Positions 1 to 5,571 of a DNA stretch of 5,571 nt are shown piece after piece. The DNA lies in the NCBI GenBank assembly GCA_900552845.1, contig USBC01000122.1, positions 1-5,571 on the forward strand, given 5' to 3'. Within the stretch, counting starts at the first letter, position 1, and each line of letters opens with the position of its first letter. Made by a program: the position numbers and the translations under genes. Origin of the DNA: an uncultured Oscillospiraceae bacterium (GTDB taxonomy: Bacteria; Bacillota; Clostridia; Oscillospirales; Ruminococcaceae). The notes under the pieces are model-generated. The model was not told the origin of the DNA, did not search any database, and was given only the letters and a program-made list of their open reading frames with translations.

Positions 1-625
1 CGATTTCCCACAGCGTCCCCGCCATGATGCGCACCATGTGGTAAAGGAATCCATCTCCCGTCACCGTCAGATGCACCTCGTCGCCCGTTTGGGTCACGGC
101 ACATTCAGTCAGAGTACGCACCCGTTCCTCCGGCGGTATTTTACCGCCTGCGGCACAGAATGCCGAAAAATTATGGGTGCCCAGCAAGCGGGCAGCCGCC
201 TCGTTCATGGCAGCGGTTTCCACCGGTCGGGGCAGCTGTACCGCCAGCCCCTCCCGGAACGGGTCTCTCGTCTCGCTTTGGTACCAGCGGTAACGGTAGC
301 GCTTGGCGGCGGCGTCGTATCGGGGGTGAAAGTCCTCCTCCACAATACGGCAGCCGGTCACGGCAATGTCGCGGGGCAGGTTCACATTCAGCGCCCGCTG
401 CAGTGCTCCCGGCTCAAGATGGCAGCCTTCGCACCTCAGCGCCGCCGCAAAGCCCACAGCATGCACGCCGCTGTCGGTGCGGGAGCAGCCGGTCAGCTCC
501 CCCCGCTTTCCAAAGAGCTTTTCCACAGCGTCCTGCACGGTGCCGCAGACGGTTGGCTTATTTGGCTGCACCTGCCAGCCGCAATAGGCAGTCCCCAGCC
601 AGCGCAGGGTCAGCAGATATCGCAT
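1..625 (-). CDS. truA: tRNA pseudouridine synthase A (TruA), 3' end beyond the window
   Basis: TruA converts uridines 38-40 in the anticodon arm of tRNAs to pseudouridine in the cytoplasm. I translated this gene directly; 208 codons are visible from the ATG at 625-623 and the frame stays open to base 1. The N-terminus MRYLLTLRWLGTAYCGWQVQ matches the family opening (YxGWQ). The catalytic motif is CSRTDSGVHA at residues 47-56 with the nucleophile at Asp51; many bacteria have GRTDAGVHA. Later family features are RYDAAAKRYRYR (102-113), GTHNFSAFC (149-157) and the C-terminal-domain motif GDGFLYHMVRIMAGTL (190-205). The usual length is about 245-260 residues, so roughly 40 or more are missing past the left edge. 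A strong ribosome site, GGAGGTG at 639-633, sits 7 bases before the ATG and fixes the start. The gene follows ecfT after 37 bases, in the ecfA1-ecfA2-ecfT-truA order common in Firmicutes, so it is probably the distal gene of the same operon. No frameshift is seen. Confidence 0.95.
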   Translation of the reverse strand, partial: MRYLLTLRWLGTAYCGWQVQPNKPTVCGTVQDAVEKLFGKRGELTGCSRTDSGVHAVGFAAALRCEGCHLEPGALQRALNVNLPRDIAVTGCRIVEEDFHPRYDAAAKRYRYRWYQSETRDPFREGLAVQLPRPVETAAMNEAAARLLGTHNFSAFCAAGGKIPPEERVRTLTECAVTQTGDEVHLTVTGDGFLYHMVRIMAGTLWEI

Positions 626-632
626 GGTCGGG

Positions 633-639
633 CACCTCC
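633..639 (-). promoter_or_regulatory. Shine-Dalgarno site of truA
   Basis: GGAGGTG on the minus strand, 7 bases before the ATG at 625. It lies in the 37-base ecfT-truA gap (626-662). The gap shows no hairpin with a T-run, which supports read-through from ecfT. Confidence 0.85.
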
Positions 640-662
640 GTTTTTATCGTATCACAAGGTTT

Positions 663-1484
663 TTACCAAATTGTTGGCAAAAGATTAACATATTTGTTCA
701 GAAGGATCACACCGGCAAATACCGCCGCCGTCGCCAGCCCGGAAACCAGGTCGCGACCGTGCAGCTTCATCTGCTTCATGCGGGTACGCCCCTCTCCGCC
801 ATGGTAGCAGCGGCATTCCATCGCCAGCGCCAGCTCGTCCGCCCGCCGGAACGCCGAAACGAACAGCGGAATGAGAATCGGTAAAAGCGCCTTGGCGCGC
901 TGCATCACGCCGCCGCTCTCCAGGTCTGCGCCTCTTGCCTTCTGGGCGGACATGATCTTATCGGTCTCCTCAATGAGGGTGGGGATAAACCGCAGTGCAA
1001 TGGTCATCATCATCGCCAGCTCATGCACCGGCAGCTTGATTTTCTTAAGCGGCGACAAGAGCCGCTCGATGCCGTCGGTAAGGGCGATGGGCGAGGTGGT
1101 ATAGGTCAGCAGCGAGGTGCCCGCAATGAGGCACAGAATTCTGACCGACATAAACACCGCCGTTTCGACGCCTTCCTTGGTGATCTTCAGGAACTTCCAT
1201 TGCCACAGCGGGTCGCCGGTGGAAAGGAACAGATTGAGCACCGCCGTAAAGATGACGATGGGAATGACCGGCTTCATGGATTTCCAGATCATCGAAAGCG
1301 GGATCCGGCTGATAACATAGGCAATAAAGCCGAACAGCACGCCCAGCAGCAGTCCCCACATATTGTCCGCCACAAACAGCATCACAATGTAAAGAACCGA
1401 AAGCAGGATTTTGATACGGGGGTCCATTTTGTGAATGGCGCTCTGCCCCGGAAAATACTGTCCGATGGTAATATCGCGGATCAT
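663..1484 (-). CDS. ecfT: Energy-coupling factor transporter transmembrane protein EcfT
   Basis: EcfT is the membrane scaffold of ECF-type importers; it couples ATP hydrolysis by EcfA1/EcfA2 to the movement of a vitamin- or metal-binding S component. The 273-residue product is of normal family length. It opens with TIGQYFPGQSAIHKMDPRIK (6-25), the typical amphipathic start (GQY-PG-S-H-LDPR-K). Hydrophobic stretches at about 26-39, 43-60, 70-88, 107-127 and 246-266 are likely membrane segments. The cytoplasmic coupling region holds QKARGADLESGG (181-192), which carries the first Ala-Arg-Gly coupling motif at 183-185, and a second Arg motif, MECRCYHGGEGRTRMK (222-237). The ATG overlaps the ecfA2 stop (ATGA, 1481-1484), implying translational coupling, and it also has its own ribosome site. 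The second motif reads Cys-Arg-Cys where Ala-Arg-Gly or Ala-Arg-Cys is more usual. Substrate cannot be inferred from EcfT. Confidence 0.95.
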   Translation of the reverse strand: MIRDITIGQYFPGQSAIHKMDPRIKILLSVLYIVMLFVADNMWGLLLGVLFGFIAYVISRIPLSMIWKSMKPVIPIVIFTAVLNLFLSTGDPLWQWKFLKITKEGVETAVFMSVRILCLIAGTSLLTYTTSPIALTDGIERLLSPLKKIKLPVHELAMMMTIALRFIPTLIEETDKIMSAQKARGADLESGGVMQRAKALLPILIPLFVSAFRRADELALAMECRCYHGGEGRTRMKQMKLHGRDLVSGLATAAVFAGVILLNKYVNLLPTIW

Positions 1485-2353
1485 CGGGCGGCACCCCCTT
1501 TCACAGCGGTAAGGATCGCGGCTGCCGCGCCCTCTACGGTGTAGATATTCTCCGGCACCGGGCAGCCAGCTGCCCGCAGTCCGGCAAAGACACGGCTGAT
1601 CTGCGGCACGGCAAGTCCCATTGCGGTCAGCTCCTCAGTGCGGGCAAAGATATTCTCCACGGTATCGTACATTGCAGGTCTGCCGTCGGCAATCACCAGC
1701 ACCTTTTTGGCGTGCTGTGCAATGTCCTCCATGCTATGGCTTACCAGCAGCACGGTATTTTTGCGTTCCTCGTGGTATTCTCTTATCTCACCCAGAATGA
1801 TATCTCTGCCGCGGGGGTCAAGCCCTGCGGTCGGCTCGTCCAGCACCAGCACCTTGGGGTCCATCGCCAGCACGCCGGCAATGGCAACACGGCGCTTCTG
1901 CCCGCCGGAAAGCTCGAACGGGCTTTTCTCCATCACATCTTCGCTCAGACCTACAAAGCGCAGCGACTCCCTTACCCGCTTATCCACCTCCTCGGGGGAA
2001 AGCCCCATGTTGGTGGGCCCGAAGGCGACATCTGCCGCCACCGTCTCGCCAAAAAGCTGGTATTCGGGGTACTGGAACACCAGCCCCACCTTGAAGCGGA
2101 ATCGTCTGAGGTCTTTCTTATCCGCCCACAGGTCCTCCCCGTCAATGTAGACCTTGCCCTCGGTGGGTGCCAGCAGCCCGTTCAGGTGCTGGATAAAGGT
2201 GGACTTGCCGGAGCCGGTATGCCCGATGATGCCGGCAAATTCCCCCTCCTCTATCTCGATATTAAAATCCTGCAGTGCTGCCCGCTCATAGGGGGTACCC
2301 TGCGAATAAATATGCGTTAAATGCTCGGTTTTGATAATAGACATATTCTGCAC
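1481..2353 (-). CDS. ecfA2: Energy-coupling factor transporter ATP-binding protein EcfA2
   Basis: This is one of the two ABC ATPases of the ECF module; it pairs with EcfA1 on the cytoplasmic face of EcfT. The 290-residue product shows Walker A GHTGSGKST (44-52), the Q-loop FQYPEYQLF (93-101, Gln94), the ABC signature LSGGQKRR (148-155), Walker B VLVLDEPT (168-175), D-loop AGLDPRGR (176-183) and the switch His206. YSQGTPYERAAL (16-27) and the YPEYQLF Q-loop are typical of EcfA2 and separate it from EcfA1. The C-terminal part after about residue 225 is the extra domain through which ECF ATPases dimerise. The start is uncertain: GTG at 2353 lies only 4 bases from AAGGGAGG, while an in-frame ATG at 2344 (residue 4) lies 13 bases from it but gives the MSIIKTEHLTH start that homologues tend to have. 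It begins 10 bases after ecfA1 and overlaps ecfT by 4 bases. All nucleotide-binding motifs are intact. Confidence 0.95.
   Translation of the reverse strand: MQNMSIIKTEHLTHIYSQGTPYERAALQDFNIEIEEGEFAGIIGHTGSGKSTFIQHLNGLLAPTEGKVYIDGEDLWADKKDLRRFRFKVGLVFQYPEYQLFGETVAADVAFGPTNMGLSPEEVDKRVRESLRFVGLSEDVMEKSPFELSGGQKRRVAIAGVLAMDPKVLVLDEPTAGLDPRGRDIILGEIREYHEERKNTVLLVSHSMEDIAQHAKKVLVIADGRPAMYDTVENIFARTEELTAMGLAVPQISRVFAGLRAAGCPVPENIYTVEGAAAAILTAVKGGAAR
1492..1501 (-). promoter_or_regulatory. Shine-Dalgarno site of ecfT inside the 3' end of ecfA2
   Basis: AAAGGGGGTG lies 7 bases before the ecfT ATG at 1484 and inside the last codons of ecfA2. It confirms this ATG, even though the ecfT start overlaps the ecfA2 stop by 4 bases. 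Confidence 0.8.
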
Positions 2354-2357
2354 AGTT

Positions 2358-2365
2358 CCTCCCTT
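2358..2365 (-). promoter_or_regulatory. Shine-Dalgarno site of ecfA2, overlapping the ecfA1 stop codon
   Basis: AAGGGAGG begins within the TAA stop of ecfA1 (2366-2364). The spacing is 4 bases to the GTG at 2353 and 13 bases to the ATG at 2344. Neither is ideal, so the site does not settle the start. Confidence 0.75.
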
Positions 2366-3209
2366 ATCGGGTCGTCAGCAGGGTCTTCAGTGCCTCAATG
2401 CACTCCTGCTCATCAATGATATCGGCCTGCACCGGCAGACCGGCTTCCTTCAGGATCGTCATCAGCTCGGTGGTCTGGGGCACGTCCAACCCCACCTGCC
2501 GCAGCTCCGCCACATGGCTGAACACCTTACGGGGCACATCGTCCATCAGCACATGGCCGTCGTCCATCACAATGACGCGGTCGCACTCGGCGGCTTCCTC
2601 CATGTAGTGGGTGATGAGCACCACGGTGATGCCCTTTTCACGATTTAATTGCCGCAGCACCTTCATCACCTCGCGGCGTCCGCGGGGATCCAGCATGGCA
2701 GTCGGCTCGTCCAGCAGGATACAGCGGGGCTGCATGGCGATAATGCCCGCAATGGCAACCCGCTGCTTCTGTCCTCCGGAAAGCTGGTGGGGAGCGCTTT
2801 CCCGGTATTCGTACATACCCACCGCCTTCAGCGCCTCTTCCACACGGCGGCGGATCTCCGCCGGCTCCACCCCCATATTTTCGGGGGCGAACGCCACGTC
2901 CTCCTCCACCACCGTCGCCACGATCTGGTTATCGGGGTTCTGGAACACCATGCCGGCGCACTGGCGGATCTCAAACAGCTTGTCCTCGTCTTTCGTATCC
3001 ATGCCGTCCACCGTAACGGTGCCGGTGCGGGGCAGCAGCACGGCGTTGCAGTGCTTGGCAAAGGTGGATTTGCCGGAGCCGTTGTGCCCCAGCACCGCTA
3101 CAAATTCCCCCTGCCCGATGCTGATGCTTACGTCCTCCAGCACCAGCGGCAGTCCGGTCTCCTCCTCGTAGCTGAAGGAGATATGCTCGGTTTCGATCAG
3201 CTTTTTCAA
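2364..3209 (-). CDS. ecfA1: Energy-coupling factor transporter ATP-binding protein EcfA1
   Basis: This is the partner ABC ATPase of EcfA2 in the ECF importer module. The 281-residue product has Walker A GHNGSGKST (41-49), the Q-loop FQNPDNQ (89-95, Gln90), the signature LSGGQKQR (143-150), Walker B CILLDEPT (163-170), D-loop AMLDPRGR (171-178) and the switch His201. The FQNPDNQ Q-loop and its place upstream of the EcfA2-type gene mark it as EcfA1 (formerly CbiO1). Residues after about 225 form the C-terminal dimerisation region. The best start is TTG at 3209: it gives MKKLIETEHISFSY, it has GAGG at 3222-3219 nine bases upstream, and no in-frame ATG lies between it and the previous stop. A TTG start suggests modest initiation relative to its neighbours. 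It follows the methyltransferase after 27 bases and precedes ecfA2 by 10, so the genes are almost certainly co-transcribed. Confidence 0.95.
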   Translation of the reverse strand: MKKLIETEHISFSYEEETGLPLVLEDVSISIGQGEFVAVLGHNGSGKSTFAKHCNAVLLPRTGTVTVDGMDTKDEDKLFEIRQCAGMVFQNPDNQIVATVVEEDVAFAPENMGVEPAEIRRRVEEALKAVGMYEYRESAPHQLSGGQKQRVAIAGIIAMQPRCILLDEPTAMLDPRGRREVMKVLRQLNREKGITVVLITHYMEEAAECDRVIVMDDGHVLMDDVPRKVFSHVAELRQVGLDVPQTTELMTILKEAGLPVQADIIDEQECIEALKTLLTTR

Positions 3210-3215
3210 AATGCG

Positions 3216-3222
3216 TTTCCTC
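3216..3222 (-). promoter_or_regulatory. Shine-Dalgarno site supporting the TTG start of ecfA1
   Basis: GAGGAAA on the minus strand lies in the 27-base gap after the methyltransferase stop. Its GAGG core is 9 bases before TTG 3209. It is the only purine-rich match close to the start of the conserved ABC reading frame, so it decides the start. Confidence 0.65.
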
Positions 3223-3236
3223 GCTTTTTCGTAGTC

Positions 3237-4109
3237 TCAGTCCCTGCTGTGCCACACGGCGGTAGAGCCGCAGGGCAATGGGCAGCCGGTGGCTGTGACC
3301 GGCAGCCCGATCTCTGAGGAGAAGGTCTCGCCCTTCCCCGCAAAGCGGCGGCTGACGGTGGTGTTCAGGATATATTCCATCACGCTGGGGCTAAGCCCCG
3401 TGGTGTAGGAGTTGATGGCAAAAAACAGCGGATTTTCGGTCAGCACGCCGGCGCACAGCTTCACCAAGTCATACACCGAGTCCTCCAGCTTCCATACCTC
3501 GCCGCCGGGACCCCTGCCGTAGCTGGGCGGGTCCATAATGACGCCGTCATACAGGCTCCCCCGGCGGATCTCCCGCTCCACAAACTTCTGGCAGTCGTCC
3601 ACAATCCAGCGGATCGGCTTTTCCGCAAGCCCCGAGAGCTGCTGGTTTTCCCGCGCCCATGCCACCATGCCCTTGCTGGCGTCAACGTGGCACACGGCTG
3701 CGCCCGCCGCCGCGCACGCGAGAGTTGCGCCGCCGGTATAGGCAAAGAGATTGAGTACCCGAACGGGTCTGCCCGCCCCCTCTATTTTCTTTCGGAAAAA
3801 GTCCCAGTTGACCGCCTGCTCCGGGAACAGCCCCGTGTGCTTAAAGCCGGTGGGGCTGATCTTGAAGCGCAGGTCGCGGTAGCGGATCGTCCAGAACTCG
3901 GGGTGGCTGCGGTAGATCTGCCAGCTGCCGCCGCCCGCAGTGGAGCGGTTGTAGCGGGCGTCCGCCCTTCGCCACATCTCGCCTTTTTCCGGCTTCCAAA
4001 TGACCTGCGGATCGGGGCGGATCAGCAGGGTATCGCCCCACCGCTCCAGCTTTTCGCCGCTGCTGGTATCCAGTATCTCAAAATCCTGCCACTGGTCTGC
4101 TATGCGCAT
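3237..4109 (-). CDS. Class I SAM-dependent methyltransferase, RlmI/RlmK-like (probable RNA cytosine/guanine methyltransferase)
   Basis: The product is a Rossmann-fold methyltransferase related to the catalytic half of RlmI/RlmK-type 23S rRNA methyltransferases. Counting from the ATG at 4109 it has 290 residues. The SAM-binding motif I is VLNLFAYTGGATLACAAAGA (118-137), followed by the acidic residue of motif II, Asp143 in HVDASKG. WIVDDCQKF (168-176) supplies the adenine-side acid, and motif IV is MDPPSYGRG (192-200), the DPP(S/K)(F/Y)GRG form typical of this family. The end, EIGLPVTATGCPLPCG (266-281), looks complete. The N-terminal region (RPDPQVIW, residues 31-38) is short and lacks the roughly 70-residue PUA domain of E. 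coli RlmI, so target and modified base cannot be assigned. Start: an in-frame GTG at 4121 would add four residues but has no ribosome site, whereas AGAAAGTGAG lies at a workable distance before ATG 4109. The gene follows a structured 160-base gap after glmM and leads the ecfA1-ecfA2-ecfT-truA cluster. Confidence 0.85.
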   Translation of the reverse strand: MRIADQWQDFEILDTSSGEKLERWGDTLLIRPDPQVIWKPEKGEMWRRADARYNRSTAGGGSWQIYRSHPEFWTIRYRDLRFKISPTGFKHTGLFPEQAVNWDFFRKKIEGAGRPVRVLNLFAYTGGATLACAAAGAAVCHVDASKGMVAWARENQQLSGLAEKPIRWIVDDCQKFVEREIRRGSLYDGVIMDPPSYGRGPGGEVWKLEDSVYDLVKLCAGVLTENPLFFAINSYTTGLSPSVMEYILNTTVSRRFAGKGETFSSEIGLPVTATGCPLPCGSTAVWHSRD

Positions 4110-4148
4110 GGTTTTACTCACTTTCTGTCGTTCTATGCTTTATGGTCT

Positions 4149-4269
4149 GTGCAAACTGCGGGGAATGGGGGCGCCGCTGGGGGCAAAGCCCCCTCGGCGA
4201 CCGCCGCAAAGCGGCGGTCGCCGCCCCGCCCGAAGGGCGGGGACGGCGCCCCCACCCCACGGTCTGCAC
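4149..4269. repeat. GC-rich quasi-palindromic element with three hairpins inside an outer stem (cloverleaf layout)
   Basis: This fills most of the 160-base gap between glmM and the methyltransferase. Seen directly on the plus strand: hairpin 1 is GGGGGC-AAA-GCCCCC (4179-4193, 6 bp). Hairpin 2 is a perfect 13-bp stem (4195-4207 with 4211-4223) with loop AAA. Hairpin 3 is CCCCGCCC-GAA-GGGCGGGG (4224-4242, 8 bp). They are enclosed by a perfect 10-bp stem, GGGGGCGCCG (4167-4176) with CGGCGCCCCC (4244-4253). The stem continues outward through T4166-A4254, a two-base AA bulge, GGGG/CCCC (4160-4163 with 4255-4258), a partly mismatched segment, and GTGCA/TGCAC (4149-4153 with 4265-4269). Two of the three outer mismatches become G-U pairs if the minus strand is transcribed. 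The centre of the element falls in the loop of hairpin 2. Bases 4160-4258 are about 83% G+C. Identity is unknown: a REP/BIME- or MITE-like repeat is my first guess and a structured leader or processing RNA the second. Confidence 0.85.
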
Positions 4270-4278
4270 CCATTTTTT
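4149..4278 (+). terminator. Possible intrinsic terminator for plus-strand (antisense) transcripts
   Basis: On the plus strand the outer stem ends at 4269 and is followed by CCA and six T (4273-4278), a loose match to a hairpin plus U-tract. No plus-strand gene precedes it, so any use would be to stop antisense transcription from entering glmM. On the minus strand the same bases give an A-tract before the stem and no T-run follows the stem, so it is not a normal terminator for glmM. Confidence 0.25.
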
Positions 4279-4281
4279 GAT

Positions 4282-5571
4282 TTACCGCAGCAGCTTTTCG
4301 CAGCCCGCTGCCAGCCGCTCCGCCAGCTCCCGAATGAGCTCGGCGTCCTCGCCCTCCACCATCACACGGATCAACGGCTCGGTGCCGCTGGCACGGATCA
4401 GGATACGGCCGGCGTCGCCCAACCGGTGCTCGCACTCCTCGATGAGTGCTTCCATTTCGGGGCTTTCATGCAGAGCCTCCTTCATGTCGCGGTCTGCCTC
4501 CACATTCAGCAGCACCTGCGGCGTTACCGGCATTCTGCCCGCCAGCTCGCTCAGCGGCTCGCCGGTCAGCTTCATTACCCGCATCAGTTGAATGGCGGAA
4601 AGCTCTCCGTCTCCGGTAGGCATATATTCCCGAAAAATGATATGTCCCGACTGCTCGCCGCCGATGTTGTAGCCGTTTTTACGCATATTCTCCAGCACAT
4701 AACGGTCGCCCACCTTGGTGGTCTCGGCGTGAATCCCATTCTCCTTTGCAAAGCGGAAAAAGCCGAAGCTGCTCATCACCGTTACCACGGCAGCGCTGCC
4801 GGAAAGCCTGCCCTCAGCTTTCATCTGCCGTGCAAAAATAGCGATCATCTGGTCGCCGTTGACCACATTGCCCTTTTCGTCCACAGCAAGGCAACGGTCG
4901 GCATCACCGTCAAAGGCAACTGCCAAATCGTATTTGCCGCCGGCCATCAGGCTTGCCAGATGCTCCACATGGGTGCTGCCGCACGCCCGATTGATGTTGG
5001 TGCCGTCGGGGGCGTCGCACAGTATGGTCGCCTCGGCGCCCAAGAGAGAGAACAGCAGCCCTGCGGTACGGCAGGCGGCGCCGTTAGAGCAGTCCGCCAG
5101 CACCCGCATACCGTCCAGCCGCTCCGGTACGGTAGAGGCAAGATATTCAGCATAAAGCGCTGCCGCCTCGTGGTCCTCGGTGCAGACGCCGATCTCCTCC
5201 GGCTCCACCGGGATCATGGGGATATCCCGATCCAGAAGCATTCGCTCGATCTCGTCCTCCTCGTCATCGGTCAGCTTGTAGCCCTCCGGTCCGAAGATCT
5301 TGATGCCGTTGAATTCCATCGGGTTGTGGGAGGCGGAGATCACGGCACCCATCTCAACGTTGAGCACGCTGGTCAGGAACGCGATGCCCGGGGTCGGGAT
5401 GATGCCTGCGTCGATCACGTCGAATCCGCCGGCGGCCATGCCCGCAGACAGGGCGGAAGCCAGAAAATCGCCGGACACACGGGTGTCACGACCCACGAGC
5501 GAGCGGCGGCGCCCCTCAGGCTGATCGTCTTGGGTGCCGGCGTCGCCGAGCACACGCACGGCGGCATCGCC
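4282..5571 (-). CDS. glmM: Phosphoglucosamine mutase (GlmM), 5' end beyond the window
   Basis: GlmM interconverts glucosamine-6-phosphate and glucosamine-1-phosphate in the cytoplasm, on the route to UDP-GlcNAc for peptidoglycan. The frame is open to the right edge; 429 codons plus a TAA stop (4284-4282) are visible. Counting from the codon at 5571-5569, the phosphoserine loop is ISASHNP (78-84) with catalytic Ser81. The metal-binding loop is DGDADR (221-226), the sugar-binding motif GEQSGH (305-310), and the C-terminal phosphate-binding loop RASGTEPLIR (393-402). ASHNP with NGIK (88-91) and the GEQSGH form favour GlmM over phosphoglucomutase or phosphomannomutase. The GTDGxRG start is absent, so about 20 residues lie beyond the window; the full length would be about 450, normal for GlmM. 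The true start is therefore outside the window, and the in-frame GTG at 5559 is an internal Val codon. The loop GTQDDQPEGRRR (12-23), just before VGRDTR, seems a few residues longer than in Bacillus-type GlmM. A 160-base structured gap separates it from the next gene, so co-transcription is open. Confidence 0.96.
   Translation of the reverse strand, partial: GDAAVRVLGDAGTQDDQPEGRRRSLVGRDTRVSGDFLASALSAGMAAGGFDVIDAGIIPTPGIAFLTSVLNVEMGAVISASHNPMEFNGIKIFGPEGYKLTDDEEDEIERMLLDRDIPMIPVEPEEIGVCTEDHEAAALYAEYLASTVPERLDGMRVLADCSNGAACRTAGLLFSLLGAEATILCDAPDGTNINRACGSTHVEHLASLMAGGKYDLAVAFDGDADRCLAVDEKGNVVNGDQMIAIFARQMKAEGRLSGSAAVVTVMSSFGFFRFAKENGIHAETTKVGDRYVLENMRKNGYNIGGEQSGHIIFREYMPTGDGELSAIQLMRVMKLTGEPLSELAGRMPVTPQVLLNVEADRDMKEALHESPEMEALIEECEHRLGDAGRILIRASGTEPLIRVMVEGEDAELIRELAERLAAGCEKLLR

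Noticed and set aside
38..807. Long plus-strand open frames opposite truA and the end of ecfT (for example 38-688 and 160-807)
   Set aside because: They are antisense to well-supported truA and ecfT, rich in Arg, Pro, Ser and His as expected from reading a G+C-rich gene backwards, and show no recognisable family motif.
1638..3317. Several plus-strand open frames of 100-220 codons opposite ecfA1 and ecfA2
   Set aside because: They mirror the conserved ABC ATPase sequences and carry no motif of their own. The minus-strand frames have all catalytic motifs and ribosome sites.
4122..4170. A promoter for the methyltransferase operon just after the palindrome (TTTGCA at 4158-4153 as a -35)
   Set aside because: No convincing TATAAT-like -10 lies 16-18 bases downstream of TTTGCA, and the nearby CATAAAG is at the wrong distance. 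I cannot support a promoter.
4144..4266. GGTCTG at 4144-4149 and again at 4261-4266, a possible target-site duplication around the palindrome
   Set aside because: The right copy lies inside the imperfect outer stem rather than outside it, and six bases is short enough to recur by chance. It does not define clean element ends.
4149..4269. tRNA or CRISPR reading of the cloverleaf-like element
   Set aside because: Stem lengths, three-base loops and the lack of tRNA consensus bases (T-loop GTTCRA, CCA-side 7-bp acceptor) rule out a tRNA. There are no repeated units with spacers, so it is not a CRISPR array.
4133..4591. Open frames crossing the palindromic element on either strand
   Set aside because: The stretches through the element translate to low-complexity Arg/Gly/Ala/Pro residues, overlap glmM in other frames, and have no ribosome site. 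They are by-products of the G+C-rich hairpins.
5557..5559. GTG at 5559 as the start of glmM
   Set aside because: The frame stays open to the window edge with GDAA before it, and the conserved GTDGxRG N-terminus must lie further upstream. This is an internal Val codon.

Overview
The window reads as a compact stretch of a Firmicutes chromosome, probably from the Clostridia and perhaps an Oscillospiraceae/Ruminococcaceae-type gut anaerobe. The basis is the high G+C, the clear Shine-Dalgarno sites, the TruA active-site variant SRTDSGVHA, and an EcfA1-EcfA2-EcfT-TruA block of the kind usual in Firmicutes. The taxon is an inference; no rRNA or other marker is present.

All six genes lie on the minus strand, so transcription runs from high to low coordinates. 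In that order they are: glmM (phosphoglucosamine mutase, 5' end cut by the right edge), a 160-base non-coding gap, a class I SAM-dependent methyltransferase of the RlmI/RlmK-like type, ecfA1, ecfA2, ecfT and truA (3' end cut by the left edge). From the methyltransferase to truA the genes are tightly packed (gaps of 27 and 10 bases, a 4-base overlap, then 37 bases), as expected for one operon. EcfA1, EcfA2 and EcfT together form the energy-coupling module of a group II ECF vitamin/micronutrient importer. No substrate-binding S component is present, so the module probably serves S proteins encoded elsewhere. The flanking genes belong to RNA modification (methyltransferase, truA) and cell-wall precursor synthesis (glmM).

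The one part not explained by ordinary genes is the gap at 4122-4281. It holds a roughly 121-base quasi-palindrome: an imperfect outer stem encloses three consecutive perfect hairpins (6, 13 and 8 bp), each with a three-base loop, giving a cloverleaf or cruciform layout. Its core is about 83% G+C. A run of six T follows it on the plus strand only, that is, on the side facing glmM, so it is not a canonical terminator for glmM. It looks most like a REP/MITE-type palindromic repeat or a structured intergenic RNA. This is the best candidate for something undescribed here; the coding genes look ordinary.
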